A stretch of DNA of 33,476 nucleotides, from positions 1-33,476 of the forward strand of contig CACDEU010000013.1 of the NCBI GenBank assembly GCA_902551895.1, in the 5' to 3' direction. Both the position numbers and the translations under genes were made by a program. Origin of the DNA: an uncultured Pelagibacteraceae bacterium. Its GTDB lineage: Bacteria; Pseudomonadota; Alphaproteobacteria; Pelagibacterales; Pelagibacteraceae. The notes under the pieces are model-generated. The model was not told the origin of the DNA. It made no database searches and was given only the letters and a program-made list of their open reading frames with translations. Positions 32,194 to 33,476 of this stretch are shown here, piece by piece (the stretch's first letter is position 1; each line of letters opens with the position of its first letter).

Positions 32194-33005
32194 TTTAATT
32201 TTGATTGTGTATAATCAACTTTAGTTTTGTATTTTTTCATAATTTTTTCAAAATTTTCATTTTCTACTTCTCGTCTATGAATTCCATTGGTAATTAATAA
32301 GCTAGCAAAATTTTGATTATTTGCTCCTTTAATGTCTGTATTTAAATTATCTCCTATACAAAAAACTTTTTTGTTATTTACATTTGCTGCAAGATTATAA
32401 ACTTTTGGGTGAGGTTTACCAAAATATTCTACTGTTCCTCCTATCTCTTCAAAGACCTTTGCAACTGATCCTGCACAAAACTCTCTTTTTTGTCCTCTAT
32501 CGACAATTAAATCTGGATTAGTACAAATCATAATTTTATCTATCTCATTCTTTAGTAGTGTTTTGTAGTATGACAATTCTTTGTCCTGCTCATCAAATAA
32601 GCCAGTACAAAGTAAATAATTGGCTTCACTAATTTTTTGTATTTTATTTTTTTTAAAATCATTAAATAATCCAAAATCTCTAGGTGGTCCAATATGAAAA
32701 AAGGTTTTGTCTTTAAAGTTTAATGTTAAATAATTCAATGCTGCTTCCCCAGATGTATATACTTTTGAATAATATTTTTCTTCTAATCCCATTTTTTTTA
32801 AAAAATTTTTTACATCATTATTGGGTCTAGGAGCATTGGTGAGTAATACTAGATCTTTATTTTTCTCTAATAATTTTTCTAAAGCATTGATAGAGTCTTT
32901 GTAAAGTTCAATTCCGTTATGTACAACGCCCCATAAGTCTACAAAGAACAAGTCGTAATGATCTGCAACAGATTTTAGTCCAATATCATCTAAGTTTTTG
33001 GTCAT
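32187..33005 (-). CDS. HAD-superfamily class IIA hydrolase (NagD-like)
   Basis: A 272-residue HAD protein of the class IIA (TIGR01459-like) type. Its nucleophile motif is FFVDLWGVVHNG (Asp23), with LLTNAPRPNN for motif II, FGKPHPKVYNLA for the lysine motif and FCIGDNLNTDIKGANN for the acidic motif III. Substrate unknown; relatives are sugar or nucleotide phosphatases. It is the first gene of the ribF-ileS-lspA run and is divergent from groES, so its promoter lies in 33006-33129. Confidence 0.9.
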   Translation of the reverse strand: MTKNLDDIGLKSVADHYDLFFVDLWGVVHNGIELYKDSINALEKLLEKNKDLVLLTNAPRPNNDVKNFLKKMGLEEKYYSKVYTSGEAALNYLTLNFKDKTFFHIGPPRDFGLFNDFKKNKIQKISEANYLLCTGLFDEQDKELSYYKTLLKNEIDKIMICTNPDLIVDRGQKREFCAGSVAKVFEEIGGTVEYFGKPHPKVYNLAANVNNKKVFCIGDNLNTDIKGANNQNFASLLITNGIHRREVENENFEKIMKKYKTKVDYTQSKLKW

Positions 33006-33073
33006 TTTTCAGATATAACTTAAAAATAACCATATTTCTTGGTTTTTTTAGGGTTATAAATTTTACAAAGCTT

Positions 33074-33102
33074 CTTGAAATAAAATGGACTCATAGCTAT
33101 AT
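33074..33102 (+). promoter_or_regulatory. Candidate heat-shock (RpoH) promoter for groESL
   Basis: CTTGAA at 33074-33079 and CTATAT at 33097-33102 are separated by 17 bases, close to the alphaproteobacterial RpoH pattern CTTG...CYTATNT. The candidate start of transcription would fall about 20 bases before the groES ATG at 33130. A good Shine-Dalgarno AGGAG is present at 33119-33123. I see no CIRCE inverted repeat, so HrcA control is not indicated. Confidence 0.5.
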
Positions 33103-33129
33103 GAACCTTCATATTTATAGGAGTTTTAT

Positions 33130-33423
33130 ATGAAATTTAAACCGTTACACGACAGAGTTTTAATCGAAGTCCTAGATAGCAGTGAAAAAACTGCTGGAGG
33201 CATTATCATACCAGACACAGCTCAAGAAAAACCCCAAGAAGGCAAGGTAGTTGCTATTGGTGGTGGGGCTAAAACTGAAGATGGAAAAATAATTCCAATG
33301 GATGTTAAAGTTGGAGACAAGGTTCTATTTGGCAAATGGTCAGGGACTGAAGTCAAAATTGATGGAAAAGAATACAGCATAATGAAAGAGTCAGACATTA
33401 TGGGTATTTCAACAAGTAAATAA
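33130..33423 (+). CDS. groES: Co-chaperonin GroES
   Basis: A 97-residue GroES with [42 protein letters not shown]. The mobile loop is the [13 protein letters not shown] segment and the C-terminus [12 protein letters not shown] is typical. It forms the lid of the GroEL folding chamber in the cytoplasm. It has a strong Shine-Dalgarno and is less AT-rich than its neighbours, as expected for a highly expressed gene. groEL follows after 20 bases. Confidence 0.97.
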   Translation: MKFKPLHDRVLIEVLDSSEKTAGGIIIPDTAQEKPQEGKVVAIGGGAKTEDGKIIPMDVKVGDKVLFGKWSGTEVKIDGKEYSIMKESDIMGISTSK

Positions 33424-33443
33424 ATTAATACAAGGAGTTTATA

Positions 33444-33476
33444 ATGGCTAAAATAGTAAAATTCGACTCTGAAGCA
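33444..33476 (+). CDS. groEL: Chaperonin GroEL, first 11 codons
   Basis: ATG at 33444 opens MAKIVKFDSEA, a typical alphaproteobacterial GroEL N-terminus, running off the end of the window. It is preceded by the Shine-Dalgarno AAGGAG at 33432-33437 and lies 20 bases after groES, so the groESL operon arrangement supports the call. Confidence 0.93.
   Translation, partial: MAKIVKFDSEA

Overview
The window is a compact, strongly AT-rich stretch of alphaproteobacterial chromosome. The proteins are Lys/Asn/Ile-rich, intergenic gaps are a few bases, many start/stop codons overlap, and the gene order ispH-thrB-rnhA ... thrC-ctaB-cox is alphaproteobacterial. Together with DUF2093, a BamF-like lipoprotein and permissive use of TTG/ATG starts, this points to a streamlined marine lineage of the SAR11/Pelagibacterales type. 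The lineage is inferred from style and gene content, not from a database search.

Layout. (1) 1-1668, + strand: end of ispH, thrB, rnhA and a possible 21-residue membrane peptide. (2) 1686-6845: a roughly 5.1 kb restriction-modification island on the - strand, hsdR followed by a fused hsdM-hsdS gene. It sits between the convergent rnhA and thrC genes, is bounded by a 15-bp imperfect direct repeat, and has TTCARTGAA/CTCAGTGAA repeats at both edges. (3) 6845-13223, - strand: an aa3-type cytochrome c oxidase operon coxB-coxA-coxC-subunit IV-orf88-ctaB, ending in thrC. (4) 13312-14817: accessory oxidase genes, namely a small twin-membrane-helix protein, a second subunit III-like protein and a SCO copper chaperone. 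(5) 14809-18815: rsmE, then a + strand run of haloacid-dehalogenase-like HAD, DoxX, pirin and quinone oxidoreductase, then a DUF2721 membrane protein. (6) 18858-24502, + strand: ubiA, which appears frameshifted in a T7 run, followed by a tightly coupled lipid A/Kdo set msbA-waaA-lpxK-lpxL-like. (7) 24504-26554: DUF2093, purD, rsmD. (8) 26547-33005, - strand: HAD-IIA hydrolase, ribF, ileS, lspA, BamF-like lipoprotein and pgi, in transcription order. (9) 33074-33476: a heat-shock-type promoter, groES and the first 11 codons of groEL.

Most of the window is core metabolism, respiration and envelope synthesis. The accessory part is the restriction island. It carries no visible integrase or transposase, and its repeats suggest how it arrived or how it is controlled. 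Other points of interest are the uncharacterised small membrane proteins within and beside the oxidase operon, the ubiA frameshift, a short glucose-6-phosphate isomerase, and a palindrome abutting the thrC start codon. There is no gene-free stretch longer than 300 bases, and I saw no tRNA, rRNA, CRISPR array or transposase.
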